The position numbers were made by a program, and so were the translations under genes. From an uncultured candidate division WPS-2 bacterium (GTDB lineage Bacteria; Vulcanimicrobiota; Vulcanimicrobiia; Vulcanimicrobiales; Vulcanimicrobiaceae), in contig CALEYW010000082.1 in the NCBI GenBank assembly GCA_937927945.1, forward strand, positions 1-64,000: a DNA stretch of 64,000 nucleotides. The letters are read 5' to 3'. The notes beneath the pieces are model-generated. The model searched no databases and was not told where the DNA came from. It worked only from the letters and a program-made list of their open reading frames with translations. Of this stretch, positions 43,193 through 52,686 are shown in pieces; position 1 is the first letter of the stretch, and the number at the start of each line of letters is the position of its first letter.

Positions 43193-46168
43193 TCAGCGCG
43201 CGCTGAGCGCCGGATACGCCGCCGCCAGAGCGTCGTACTCGGCCCGCACTTTGGCGGCTTCGTCTTCGTGCGCCGCGTTCGGGATCTGGAACGACGTCCC
43301 CCCGACCCGCGCCAGCAGATCGAGGATGCGCTCGCGCAGGCGCGGCGCGGTGCGCAGGTCCTCGATGTTCCGCGGATCGAGCGTCAGCTGCCCGCGAAAC
43401 GCGCGCAGCGCGGCGGCTCGCGCGGGCGTCGCGTGCTTGAGCCGCGCGTCGATGAGGTTGAGCATCTGGTCGACGCGGCTGAGCTCGGCGTTGCAGGCGG
43501 CCAGAAACGCGTGCCGGCGCGCTGCGTCTTCGGCGGTCGCCGGGTCGCGCGGATCGGCCTTGACCACGACGGGCTGCTCCTGCGTGACGCCGTCGACGGT
43601 CAGCCGCACCGTGTACGTGCCCGGAACCGCCTCGGCGCCGGACTCGGGTCCGCGGTTTTGAAGAAACGTGCCGCTCCAGCGGACGGGCCCGTCTTCCGCC
43701 AGATCCCAGGTCGCGCGGTTCATCCCGGCATGCTTGGAGACGCCTTTGGCCGGCAGGTGCCGCACGATGCGTCCTTGCGCATCGAGGATGGCGAGCGCAA
43801 CCTTTTTCGCCGGCCGCGCGAGGTAGTAGGTGAACGGCGCGCCATAGGGCCGGTTTCCGCCCGCGAACTCGCCTGCCGGGAGACTGGCGTCCAGGAACGT
43901 GTTGATCGGCGCCGCGCGCCACATGCGGTACGCATCGCGGGGCGCGAACAGCGTTAGCGCCGAGGACTGCGCGCGAGTGTACGCTTGCAGCGGCTGCAGG
44001 TCGTCGAGGATCCACACGCCGCGGCCGTGCGCCGCGACGACCAGATCGTTGGCCTGCGGCTGAACCTTCAGATCGTAGATCGCGGTCGCCGGCATGTTCA
44101 GCCGAAGCGCGTGCCAATGCCGGCCCCGATCGAACGACGCGAACACGCCGCGCCGCGTACCGGCGTACAACAGGTTCGGTGCGCGCGGATCCTCGCGGAC
44201 CGCGCGCACGAACGCGTCGGGCGGCAGGTCGCCGGCGAGCGCGCTCCACGTCGCACCGTAGTCATCGGTGACGAACAGGTACGGACGGTCGTCCCCGCTC
44301 ATGTGCCGGTCGACGGCGACGTATGCCGTCGCGGCCGAACGATGACCGGGCTCCACGCCGTACACGCGACCCCACTCCGGCATCGCCGCGGGCGTCACGT
44401 TCTTCCACGTCGCGCCGCCGTCGCGGGTGAGCTGCACGAGCCCGTCGTCGGTCCCGATCCAGATCTGCCCGTCGCTGAGTTTGGTGGTCGCGATGTTGAG
44501 GATCGTGTCCGCCATTTCGGCACCCGAGGCATCCTCGGAGATCGGCCCGCCCGGAATCCTTTGATGCGACTTCTCGTTGCGGGTCAGATCGGGGCTGAGG
44601 ACCGTCCAGTGCCCGCCGTGGTCTGCGCTCTGGAAGAGCACGTTGCCGCCGGCCAGCGCTTTGCCGTCATTGGTGAACGCGATCGGCGTGTCCCAGTTGA
44701 AGCGGTACGGCAGCGCCGAGGCGGGCTCTTGTTTGATCCGCGCGTCGGGCGAGACCTCGCGCTGCTGCTGCGTGCGCGCGTCGTAGATGTAGACTTGCCC
44801 GGGATCGCTGTTCGTCGTGCTGTTCCACACCAGATTGCGGTCGCCGGGATCGAACACGTTCCACATTCCGTCGCCGGGGCCGATCCCGGCCCAGTCGCGA
44901 TTGAGCACGCCGATCCCGTTGTCGCTGGTCGAAGGTCCGCACCACGAGCCGTTGTCCTGCAGTCCGATGCAGACGTGGTACGACGGAACGGCATCGTCAA
45001 ACGCCACGTGATACGGCTGCGCGAACGGCAGATCGTACGGCTGCGACCAGTGCGCGCCGCGGTCGTACGAGAGGATGACGCCTTCGTCATTGCCGACGAT
45101 CACGCGCCGGCCGTCGCGCGACCACCAGTTCGCGTGATAGTCCCAGCCCGCTTCGGTTGCGATCGGCTTGAACGTGCGCGCACCGTCGGAGCTCATCGAG
45201 AGGATGAGGTTGACGTTCATCAGGCGGTTCGCGTTCGTCGGGTCGACGTACACCCGGGAAAAATAGAAACCGCGCGCGCCGACGAGCGGGGCGTGCGGCA
45301 TGACGCGCCACGCGCGTCCGCCGTCGTCGGAGCGCCAGATGTCGCCGCCGCGGGATTGCACGATCGCGTAGACGCGGCCGCGGCTTCCCGTCGCGATCCC
45401 GATGCGGCCGGTCGATCCCGACGGCAGACCGTTCCCGGCCAGCTTGCGCCAGGTCGCGCCGTTGTCGTCGGAGCGATACAGTCCGCCCAGCGGTCCGCCG
45501 CTGGTCATCGTCCACGGCTGACGCCGGAATTGCCACATCCCCGCGAAGAGCGTGGAAGGATGATCCGGAACGCGGGCGACGTCGGAGGCGCCGCTGGCCG
45601 GCCCGAGATAGAGCGTGCGCTTCCAATGCGCTCCGCCGTCGCGCGTCACGTAGACGCCGCGCGTCGTCGAGTCGCGGAAGACGTGGCCGAGGACGGCGGC
45701 GACGACGACGCGCGGGTCGCGCGGATCGAGCGACAAGGTCGAGATCGAACCGGCGTCGTCGAGGCCGACGTGCTGCCAGCGCTTTCCGCCGTCCGTCGAA
45801 TGCCAGATACCGGCGCCTTCCTCGACGTCGTTGCGCGGGTTCGCCTCGCCCGTGCCGACCCACACGTCGTTCGCATCGCGCGGAGAAACCGCGATCGCGC
45901 CGATCGGCGCCACGGCCTCATGGTCGAACACCGCGCGCCACGACACGCCGCCGTCGATCGACTTGAACACCCCGCCGCCCGCGCCGCCGGCATAGTACAC
46001 CGCCGGATCGCGATCGCTGCCCGCTACGGCGGTCGTGCGTCCGCCGGCGATCGCCGGACCGATCGGACGATACGACAGCCCTCCGAGCGCGGCCGACGTC
46101 GGGTCAGCGGCTGCGGCCGCCGGAAGGGCGATCAGCGCCGCGCACAATGCGACACCCAGGCGAATCAT
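43193..46168 (-). CDS. Exported sortilin-like protein with ten Asp-box repeats
   Basis: The 991-residue protein has a signal peptide (MIRLGVALCAALIALPAAAAA) and then a long beta-propeller region. Ten S/T-x-D-x-G-x-x-W Asp boxes can be read, including KSIDGGVSWRAV, HSTDGGKRWQHV, RSDDNGATWRKL, LSYDRGAHWSQP and VTDDYGATWSAL. Such repeats occur in VPS10/sortilin, BNR and YCF48-type proteins that bind ligands or glycans. The C-terminal part has an Ig-like strand set followed by a helical tail. The ATG at 46168 is preceded by GAAGG. A TTG at 46183 would add five residues before the signal peptide. Confidence 0.75.
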   Translation of the reverse strand: MIRLGVALCAALIALPAAAAADPTSAALGGLSYRPIGPAIAGGRTTAVAGSDRDPAVYYAGGAGGGVFKSIDGGVSWRAVFDHEAVAPIGAIAVSPRDANDVWVGTGEANPRNDVEEGAGIWHSTDGGKRWQHVGLDDAGSISTLSLDPRDPRVVVAAVLGHVFRDSTTRGVYVTRDGGAHWKRTLYLGPASGASDVARVPDHPSTLFAGMWQFRRQPWTMTSGGPLGGLYRSDDNGATWRKLAGNGLPSGSTGRIGIATGSRGRVYAIVQSRGGDIWRSDDGGRAWRVMPHAPLVGARGFYFSRVYVDPTNANRLMNVNLILSMSSDGARTFKPIATEAGWDYHANWWSRDGRRVIVGNDEGVILSYDRGAHWSQPYDLPFAQPYHVAFDDAVPSYHVCIGLQDNGSWCGPSTSDNGIGVLNRDWAGIGPGDGMWNVFDPGDRNLVWNSTTNSDPGQVYIYDARTQQQREVSPDARIKQEPASALPYRFNWDTPIAFTNDGKALAGGNVLFQSADHGGHWTVLSPDLTRNEKSHQRIPGGPISEDASGAEMADTILNIATTKLSDGQIWIGTDDGLVQLTRDGGATWKNVTPAAMPEWGRVYGVEPGHRSAATAYVAVDRHMSGDDRPYLFVTDDYGATWSALAGDLPPDAFVRAVREDPRAPNLLYAGTRRGVFASFDRGRHWHALRLNMPATAIYDLKVQPQANDLVVAAHGRGVWILDDLQPLQAYTRAQSSALTLFAPRDAYRMWRAAPINTFLDASLPAGEFAGGNRPYGAPFTYYLARPAKKVALAILDAQGRIVRHLPAKGVSKHAGMNRATWDLAEDGPVRWSGTFLQNRGPESGAEAVPGTYTVRLTVDGVTQEQPVVVKADPRDPATAEDAARRHAFLAACNAELSRVDQMLNLIDARLKHATPARAAALRAFRGQLTLDPRNIEDLRTAPRLRERILDLLARVGGTSFQIPNAAHEDEAAKVRAEYDALAAAYPALSAR

Positions 46169-46232
46169 ATGCGAGGCCTTCAAGGAAACTCTTTCTCTCG
46201 ACGAATCGGCGCCGCAGGACTGCGGCGCAACG

Positions 46233-46319
46233 AGGAGAGAGTGGGATTCGAACCCACGAGCCCCGTGAAGGGCCTTCGGTTTTCAAGACCGACGCGTTCA
46301 ACCGCTCCGCCATCTCTCC
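46233..46319 (-). tRNA. tRNA-Ser (anticodon UGA)
   Basis: On the minus strand the acceptor arms GGAGAGA and TCTCTCC pair perfectly. The D arm contains AGCGGTTGAA, the anticodon stem TCGGT/ACCGA encloses CTTGAAA with anticodon TGA, a long class-II variable arm follows, and the T arm is GTGGG-TTCGAAT-CCCAC. CCA is not encoded. The base after the acceptor stem, the discriminator, reads T, whereas bacterial tRNA-Ser usually has G. It lies between the sortilin-like gene and the tannase fragment, with no integration scar seen. The rest of 46,169-46,499 shows no gene. Confidence 0.93.
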
Positions 46320-46499
46320 GTGTACCGGAACCCTTGTCCGGTGAGGCTTTTCCGCCCTCTTGGGCTGCTTACAGCCGAGCGACGATGACCGCACAGGAGC
46401 CGCGGAGGCCCCCACCGAGACGGTCGGGGCATCCGCGACCGCGATTTGAGTGTCGGAGAAACCGAGGTTGGTTAACGCGAGTTCGGCGCCGTCACGACG

Positions 46500-47943
46500 T
46501 CACGGATTCAACAAGACATGGACGTACCGGACACCCGTCAGGCCCGGTACGCAACGGAACGAACTCGCGTTGTTGGGGTCGCCGCTCCCGAGGTATTTCG
46601 CTTCCGTCGGATACGGGCAGAGGTTCCGCGCGAACAGCACGTTCAGACCGGCCGAGTCGAGCTTCCGTGCGAGCAGCGTGTTCGGCACGATGCCGCGCTC
46701 GACCCAATTGATGACCGGCGTGATCGGATCGAGTGTGTCGGGGCCCACGCCGCCGGCGCAGTGCGTCATCCCGGGCACCATGAAGAGCCGATACGATGTC
46801 TCCAGTGCTGGTCCGAAGGCGCGTAAGAGGTTCTCGTAGTTGCCGACACTGGCAAAGGGATTGATCGTCTGGTCGGACCAGCCGGTGTAGGTGATCATCT
46901 TGCCCCTGCGTTGCAAGAAACCGCGCAGCGCCTGAGGGTTCGTGACGTCGGCAACCTGGCGCGCACCCACGACGCGGAAGGGATCGACAATTGAAGTTGA
47001 AGGTCGCCACGCTGAAGAAGTTCCCGCTCGCCGGGAAGGGAAAGATGTACGTCATCATCGCATCCGCGAGCCCGTTGTCACCGGAGAAGATGCTCGCGAT
47101 GTAATTCGTGCCGAGCGCGGCCGGCGGATAGTGCGGCCGTCCCCCCGTGATGATCGGGTCGATGGTCTTCTCGTAGGCCGCCCGCTCCGCGGCGGTGACG
47201 CAATTCGCGCCGTTGGTGCCGGCCGGACAGAGCGTGAGATCCTTCTTCGGATCGAAGACGCCGAGGCAGCGGCGCGGCTCGTTGATGAGTCCGTCCTGCA
47301 CGCCGTCGAGCGCGTCGCATTTCGCGTAGACCTGAGCCGTGACGTACTGCATCTTCGCGACGAGCTGGTCCGTCGTCTCCCCAAGGGGCGCGAACGCGCG
47401 ATCGATCCACGCCTCCCAGATAAAGGTATCGATCGGGCTGATCCACGGCGTGCCGGCGACGATCCCGTTGAAGTCGTCGGGGAAGCGCTGTGCTTCTTCG
47501 AAGCCTTCGCGCCCGCCGTCGGAACAACCGCTGAAGTACGCGAAGCGCGGCTTCTGCGAGTAAAGGATCGCGACGAGTTCCTTCGCCGCGACGTCGGTCG
47601 CGTGGATCGCGCGGTAGGCCCAATCGATGACGAGGCCCGGCCGGTTCACGGCCCACGTGCCGTTGTGGCCGTCGTTCGTGCTGTGACCGGTGTCGGTGTG
47701 CGCATACGCGAAGCCATTGGCTACGCCGAGGTTCCGCGAGGACACGTCGCCTGCCGAATTGAGGAAGTCGCAGGCGAGGTCGCCGTTGCCCGTGACATAG
47801 AGTCGCTGATTCCACGCGACCGGGAGCGCGACTTCGAACTGGATGCTCGGCGAAATCACGCCGAAGACATCGCAGAATGCCGGCGTGGCCAACGTGGCTT
47901 GCAGGAGCTGGGCCGAGACGATCTTCGTCTGCGCGTCGATCAT
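46500..47943 (-). pseudogene. Tannase/feruloyl esterase family protein, frameshifted
   Basis: Two frames together make one tannase. From about 47943 to 46990 the frame reads FEVALPVAWNQRLYVTGNGD, HTDTGHSTNDGHNG and the nucleophile SGCSDGGREG. It then changes frame near 46985-46995, where FNFN gives way to VDPFRVVGARQVADV, and continues with the catalytic Asp region TYTGWSDQ and the VPGMTHCAGGVGP His. Ser, Asp, His and both Cys of the CS-D-HC motif are kept. A one-base indel explains the break. Tannases hydrolyse gallate or hydroxycinnamate esters. The N-terminus is uncertain. An earlier start reaching 48033 would add an Arg-rich segment with no signal peptide. Confidence 0.75.
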
Positions 47944-48073
47944 GCGGCGGGCGAACGAGGCGCAGTCGTAGTGTGAGCTGCGTTCTTTCCGTAACCAACG
48001 ACGGACACGTTGCACACCGTGCGCACGTCGCATCGCCGTCCGTTCCAGCGACGGGTTGTACGTTTACTCGCGC

Positions 48074-49495
48074 TTAGGCGGCTTCGCGTTCCGGTGCGAT
48101 CGCGGAGCGGACGATCCGGCGGCGCAGCACATCGACGACGCGTGAAGAGTGTCCCGGCTTGGAGGCGACCATCGGGATGATCGTCGCGAGCAGCAGCATG
48201 AGTGCCAGCGGCAGCAGGGTGCCCTCGAACGAGCCCGTCATGTCCTTGACCCGCGCGGCGAGCAGTGGCCCGGCGACGCCCGCGAAGCCCCAGGCGGTGA
48301 TGATCATCCCGTAGTTGAGGCCCATGTACTTCGTGCCGAAGTAGTCGGCGTTGAAGGCCGGCATCGTTCCGAAGCTGCCGCCATTGCACAGGAGCACGAT
48401 CCCGAAGGCGATCCCGACGAACAGCGTCGAGTGCAAGATCGGCATGAGCGCGAACACGACGGCTTGGATTCCCAGAATCAGCGTGAACGCGGTGTTGCGG
48501 CCGATGCGGTCCGAGGCGTGGCCCCACAGCACGCGCCCGATGCCGTTGAAGACGGCGAGCAGGCCGACGACCGGGGCGGCGAACGCCGCCGTGGCACCGG
48601 TGAGATCGCTGAAGATCGGAACCGCATTGCTGATGACCAAGATGCCGGCCGTCACGCTGCAGAACAGCATCAGCCACAGCATGTAGAACTGCGGCGTGCG
48701 CAGGACCTCGCAGGGCGTGAACTGGCGCCCTTCGGCCTTCGGCGGGTCGTTGACGCGGCGGCCGAAACCGGCCGGCGGATCGCGCAGCAGCAGTGCGCAC
48801 AGCCCACCGATGCCGAGGTATGCGACGCCCGACCACATGAACACCGTCATGATCGCTTGCACGTCGCCGGCGCTCAGCGGCGCCCCGGTCGCGAGGTAGT
48901 TCGACGCGTCCTTCGCGGCTAAGGCGAAGGGAGCGTACAGCGGGACGATCGCGTTGTAGAAAAACGCGCCCAAACCGAATCCGGTCAGCACCAGGCCGCT
49001 GGCGAAGCCGCGGTGATCGGGGAACCATTTGGTGACCATCGCGACGGGCGAGACGTATCCCATGCCCAAGCCGAAACCGCCCACCACGCCGTACGAGAGG
49101 TAGAGTGCCGTCGCGCCGAAGCGCGGAGTCAGCACCCCGGCCAGTACGTTGCCGATCGCCCACAGCACGACGCCGGCCAGCGCGATGTTGCGCGGGCCGA
49201 AGCGGTCCTGCAATCGTCCGCCGCACACCGCGCCGACGCCCAGCGCGAAGATCGCGGTCGAGAACGCCCACATCGTCGTCGTGGACGACCACGCGAACGC
49301 GGCGATGAGCGGTCGAGCGAACAGGCTCCACGAGTAGACCGTGCCCAGGCACATCATCATGACCGTGCCCGCAATCGCGACCATCCATCGAGAGTGGATG
49401 ACCAGGCGACGCTCCGGCTTCGCAGCAGCGGCGATCTCGTTTTCGATCGGGAGCGGGCCAGCCAGGTCGGCGACTGCCTCGGGAATGTCGCACAT
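48074..49495 (-). CDS. MFS transporter, oxalate/formate antiporter family
   Basis: The 473-residue protein has twelve predicted helices and the OFA-type patterns: TVYSWSLFARPLIAAFAWS in the first helices, GGFGLGMGYVSPVAMVTKWF, FPDHRGFASGLVLTGFGLGA and GHASDRIGRNTAFT in the second half. OFA members exchange or import oxalate, formate, lactate or similar acids, and the true substrate is unknown. The ATG at 49495 follows a GTG that is also in frame. The order with tannase suggests use of plant phenolic esters or organic acids, but that is inference. Confidence 0.85.
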   Translation of the reverse strand: MCDIPEAVADLAGPLPIENEIAAAAKPERRLVIHSRWMVAIAGTVMMMCLGTVYSWSLFARPLIAAFAWSSTTTMWAFSTAIFALGVGAVCGGRLQDRFGPRNIALAGVVLWAIGNVLAGVLTPRFGATALYLSYGVVGGFGLGMGYVSPVAMVTKWFPDHRGFASGLVLTGFGLGAFFYNAIVPLYAPFALAAKDASNYLATGAPLSAGDVQAIMTVFMWSGVAYLGIGGLCALLLRDPPAGFGRRVNDPPKAEGRQFTPCEVLRTPQFYMLWLMLFCSVTAGILVISNAVPIFSDLTGATAAFAAPVVGLLAVFNGIGRVLWGHASDRIGRNTAFTLILGIQAVVFALMPILHSTLFVGIAFGIVLLCNGGSFGTMPAFNADYFGTKYMGLNYGMIITAWGFAGVAGPLLAARVKDMTGSFEGTLLPLALMLLLATIIPMVASKPGHSSRVVDVLRRRIVRSAIAPEREAA

Positions 49496-49676
49496 CACGA
49501 CGTGAATCTCCTTATTCCATCTCGCGCGGTCGAGTCGGCGCTCGTACGCCAGCCCTCACACCCGAGGGGTCGCTCAATTTTATCCTTCGGACAACCGGAG
49601 CAGTTCCTCTGGTGGTTTGGTTAAGCGAACGTAAGTTGCACGTCAAGTCTTGGTTTAGCGTCATCGGACCGTGCTT

Positions 49677-49690
49677 GGCACAGTGTACGC
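49677..49690 (+). promoter_or_regulatory. Weak sigma-54-like GG-N10-GC element
   Basis: The sequence TTGGCACAGTGTACGC holds the GG and GC pair ten bases apart that sigma-54 promoters share, 78 bp before the chemoreceptor start. The -12 side reads ACGC and not TTGC, and no enhancer site is obvious. Chance occurrence is quite possible in GC-rich DNA. Confidence 0.2.
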
Positions 49691-49767
49691 TCGGCCTCTT
49701 TACGGGCGAATTCGAATCGCAAATCGCCGATAGCATCGACAGGGTGCGTGTCACTTTGGGAGATTCA

Positions 49768-51846
49768 ATGAACGCTTTCAGCCGATTACGCTTCCTTCAC
49801 ATTCCGATCGCCACGCGCGTGCTCGTCGTGGGCGCGCTCGCGCTCGCGCTTCTGACGATCACGCTGCTGATCAGTGCGATGCAGTCCGTCGAACGCGGCG
49901 TCTACGGACAGATCGATCAACGCGTCCAAGTCGCGCAGAACACCCTCTGGTCGCAGGTGAACGAGCGCGGAGCGGCCTCGATCGTCGATGGACATCTGCG
50001 CTTCGGATCCTGGGTGGTCAAAGGCGATCACTCGGTCGTCGACCTGGTGAAAGAGGTCACCGGCGGCGACGCGACGATCTTCCAGATGATCGACGGAAAG
50101 CCGATGCGCGTCACGACCACCGTCCGCAAGCTCAACAGCACCGAACGCAACGACAACACCGAGCTCATCGGCCCGGCCCGCAAGGCGTTCGACAAGGGTC
50201 TGAGCTACAAGGGCGTGAGTCCGGTGGCCGGCCGCCCGTTCATCAACCGCTACGATCCCCTCAAAGACGCGGCCGGCAACGTCGTCGGCATCATCTACAC
50301 CGGCGTGCCGCTGACCGAAATGTCCGACGCGGTCGCGAGCACCGTGCGGATCGTCGCCCTCGCCGCGGCGATCGGCCTGCTGGTCTGCCTGGGAATGCTC
50401 TTCGCGGTCGTGCGGCCGTTGCGCGGCAGCGCCAAAGCCCTCGCCGGCGCCGCTCGCGGCCTCGCCGGCGGCGACGTCGATCAAGAGATCGCCCTGCGCT
50501 CGCGCGACGAGTTCGGGGAGATCGGCGCCGCCTTTCGGGACATGATCGAGTACCAGCAGCGCATGACCGAAGTGGCCGATGCGATCGCCGCCGGGAATCT
50601 CACCCAGACCGTCGTCCCCGCCTCGGATCGCGACCGGTTGGCGATCGCGTTCAACCGCATGACCGAAAACTTGCGGACCGTCATGCAGGGCGTCGCCGGT
50701 GCTTCCGCGGCCCTGGTCGAGGTGAGCGCGCAGGCATCGGTCGCGTGCGATCAATCGGCGATCGGCGTGGAACAGGTTTCCAAAGCGATCCTCGGAGTCG
50801 CCGGCGGCGCCCGCGATCAGCTGATCGGAATCCAAACCGCGAAGATCGCCGTCGAAGAACTCTCGAGCAGCGCGATGCAGATCGCCGACGGCGCTGCCGG
50901 TCAAGCGGCCGCAGTCGGCTCGGCGGGCGACGGCGTCGCCGCGGTCGACCGGCAGATCGCCGCACTGGCCGCGCTCGGCGAGGTACTCGCGAAGGCGGCG
51001 AGCCAGGCCAGCGATGAGACCGGCAGCAGTTCGAAGACCGTGCTCGCGTTCTCGGACGCGATGTCCCGGCTGCGCGACGAATCGTCGGCGGCAGAGCAGG
51101 CCTTCACCGCCCTCGAGCAGCGGTCGGCGGCGGTCGGTGCGATCGTCGAGACGATCGACGACATCGCGGATCAGACGAACCTGCTCGCGCTGAATGCCGC
51201 GATCGAATCGGCGCGAGCCGGCGAGCACGGACGCGGCTTTGCCGTCGTCGCCGAAGAAGTCCGGCGGCTCGCGGAGCGGTCGGCTATCGCGACCCGCGAG
51301 ATCAGCGCGATCCTCGAAGAGATTCGCCGCGAAACCGTCCGCGCCGCACACGCGATGCGCTCCTCGTCGACGGCGGTCGACCGCAGCCTGGATCTTTCGA
51401 CCGCCGCAACCAACTCGCTCGCCGGCGTGAGCGATGCCGTCGCGCAGACGCGCAAGGCGGCCGACGAGGTCGCCGCCAGCGCGAAGCTGATGCGCGATGC
51501 CAGCGTGCACGTCGCCGGCAACATGCGCAGCGTCACCGCGATCGTCGAGGCGAACGCCGCGGCGTCGCAGGAGATGCAGGCGTCGACGGACGCGATCACC
51601 GGTTCGATCGCCCCCGTCGCGCAAGCCGCGGAAGAGCAATCTGCCGCCGCGGAGCAGGTGCTCGCATCGACGGAGGAGCTCGCGGCGCAAGTGCGCGAGA
51701 TGAGCGAAACGTCGCGTCGCGTCCGCGGTCAAGCACAGAACATCGCGCGCCTGGTCGAAGACTTCCGCTTTCGCGAAGACCACGCGGGCCCGCGACTCGT
51801 CGATTCCGGCAGCGAGACGCGTTTCGCCCTGAGGAAATCGGCGTAA
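49768..51846 (+). CDS. Methyl-accepting chemotaxis protein with cache sensor
   Basis: The 692-residue receptor has an N-terminal membrane helix (VLVVGALALALLTITLLI), a periplasmic cache-type domain that includes SYKGVSPVAGRPFINRYDP and GNVVGIIYTGVPL, a second helix, a HAMP domain and a long cytoplasmic coiled coil. The conserved hairpin reads IDDIADQTNLLALNAAIESA then EHGRGFAVVAEEVRRLAE. It should signal to CheA/CheW, but no che genes are in the window. The ATG at 49768 follows TTGGGAGA. Confidence 0.93.
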   Translation: MNAFSRLRFLHIPIATRVLVVGALALALLTITLLISAMQSVERGVYGQIDQRVQVAQNTLWSQVNERGAASIVDGHLRFGSWVVKGDHSVVDLVKEVTGGDATIFQMIDGKPMRVTTTVRKLNSTERNDNTELIGPARKAFDKGLSYKGVSPVAGRPFINRYDPLKDAAGNVVGIIYTGVPLTEMSDAVASTVRIVALAAAIGLLVCLGMLFAVVRPLRGSAKALAGAARGLAGGDVDQEIALRSRDEFGEIGAAFRDMIEYQQRMTEVADAIAAGNLTQTVVPASDRDRLAIAFNRMTENLRTVMQGVAGASAALVEVSAQASVACDQSAIGVEQVSKAILGVAGGARDQLIGIQTAKIAVEELSSSAMQIADGAAGQAAAVGSAGDGVAAVDRQIAALAALGEVLAKAASQASDETGSSSKTVLAFSDAMSRLRDESSAAEQAFTALEQRSAAVGAIVETIDDIADQTNLLALNAAIESARAGEHGRGFAVVAEEVRRLAERSAIATREISAILEEIRRETVRAAHAMRSSSTAVDRSLDLSTAATNSLAGVSDAVAQTRKAADEVAASAKLMRDASVHVAGNMRSVTAIVEANAAASQEMQASTDAITGSIAPVAQAAEEQSAAAEQVLASTEELAAQVREMSETSRRVRGQAQNIARLVEDFRFREDHAGPRLVDSGSETRFALRKSA

Positions 51847-51906
51847 GGCCTCCTGGGCCCGGCGCCGGAAACAGTAGCCGCCGGGCGCGACGCGGAAGGC
51901 GGCCGG

Positions 51907-52686
51907 GTGGCCAACGCGACCCTGACCTACGGCTCCTACCTGCGGATCCCCGATCTGCTCGACCTCCAGCATCCGCTCAGCGACCCGCCGCATCACGACG
52001 AGCTGCTGTTCATCCTGATCCACCAGGTCTACGAGCTCTGGTTCAAGCAGACGCTGCACGAGCTCGACGCCGCCGTCGCGTTCCTCGACCGCGACGACCT
52101 GCTGAAGGTCGCCAAAGCATTCCGCCGCATCCACGCGATCCAGCGCATCCTCGAGACACAAGTCGAAGTGCTCGAGACGATGACCCCGCAGGACTTCAAC
52201 GCCTTCCGCTCCGGTCTCAATCCGGCCAGCGGCTTCCAATCGGCGCAGTTCCGCGAGATCGAGTTCCGCTGCGGCGTCCGCGCGAACGAGTCCGCCCTGC
52301 GGTACCTCGAGCTGACCCCGCCGGAACGCGCCAACCTCGAGCGGCGGCTGAGCGAGCCGACCCTGTACGACGCGCTCAAAGCCTGCCTGACGCGCCACGG
52401 CTTCGACGTCTCCTCGCACGACGCGCTGGTCGCGACCTTCCGCACCATCTATGAGAACGAGGAACGGTACTACGCGCTCTACCTGCTGCTCGAAGACCTC
52501 ATCGAATTCGACGAGCGGGTGCTGCTGTGGCGCATGCGGCACGTCGCGATGGTGGAGCGCATGATCGGGATGAAAACCGGCACCGGCGGTTCGCTAGGCG
52601 TTTCGTATCTGCAGACGACGCTGCAGCGGCGGTTCTTCCCGGAGCTCTGGGAAGTGCGCACCGTGTTGGGCGGGACGTCCGCGTGA
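51907..52686 (+). CDS. kynA: Tryptophan 2,3-dioxygenase
   Basis: This haem enzyme opens the indole ring to give N-formylkynurenine. The 259 residues have the typical YGSYLRIPDLLDLQHPLSD start, HHDELLFILIHQVYELWFKQ, and the haem-side motif MRHVAMVERMIGMKTGTGGS followed by GVSYLQTT. It starts with a GTG at 51907. The kynureninase-like gene follows directly, overlapping by GTGA, so the pair probably acts in tryptophan degradation. Confidence 0.95.
   Translation: MANATLTYGSYLRIPDLLDLQHPLSDPPHHDELLFILIHQVYELWFKQTLHELDAAVAFLDRDDLLKVAKAFRRIHAIQRILETQVEVLETMTPQDFNAFRSGLNPASGFQSAQFREIEFRCGVRANESALRYLELTPPERANLERRLSEPTLYDALKACLTRHGFDVSSHDALVATFRTIYENEERYYALYLLLEDLIEFDERVLLWRMRHVAMVERMIGMKTGTGGSLGVSYLQTTLQRRFFPELWEVRTVLGGTSA

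Noticed and set aside
46233..46500. tRNA-Ser as an integration site for a mobile element.
   Set aside because: I found no repeated tRNA 3' end, integrase or phage gene on either side.
46492..48033. The tannase pieces as two separate genes.
   Set aside because: The catalytic residues are divided between them and they join perfectly by a one-base shift, so one gene is far more likely.
49786..52542. Very long open frame (over 900 codons) on the minus strand opposite the chemoreceptor and kynA.
   Set aside because: It is antisense to two clearly recognised genes, rich in Arg/His/Gly and Ala, and has no domain. It is an effect of GC-rich codon use.
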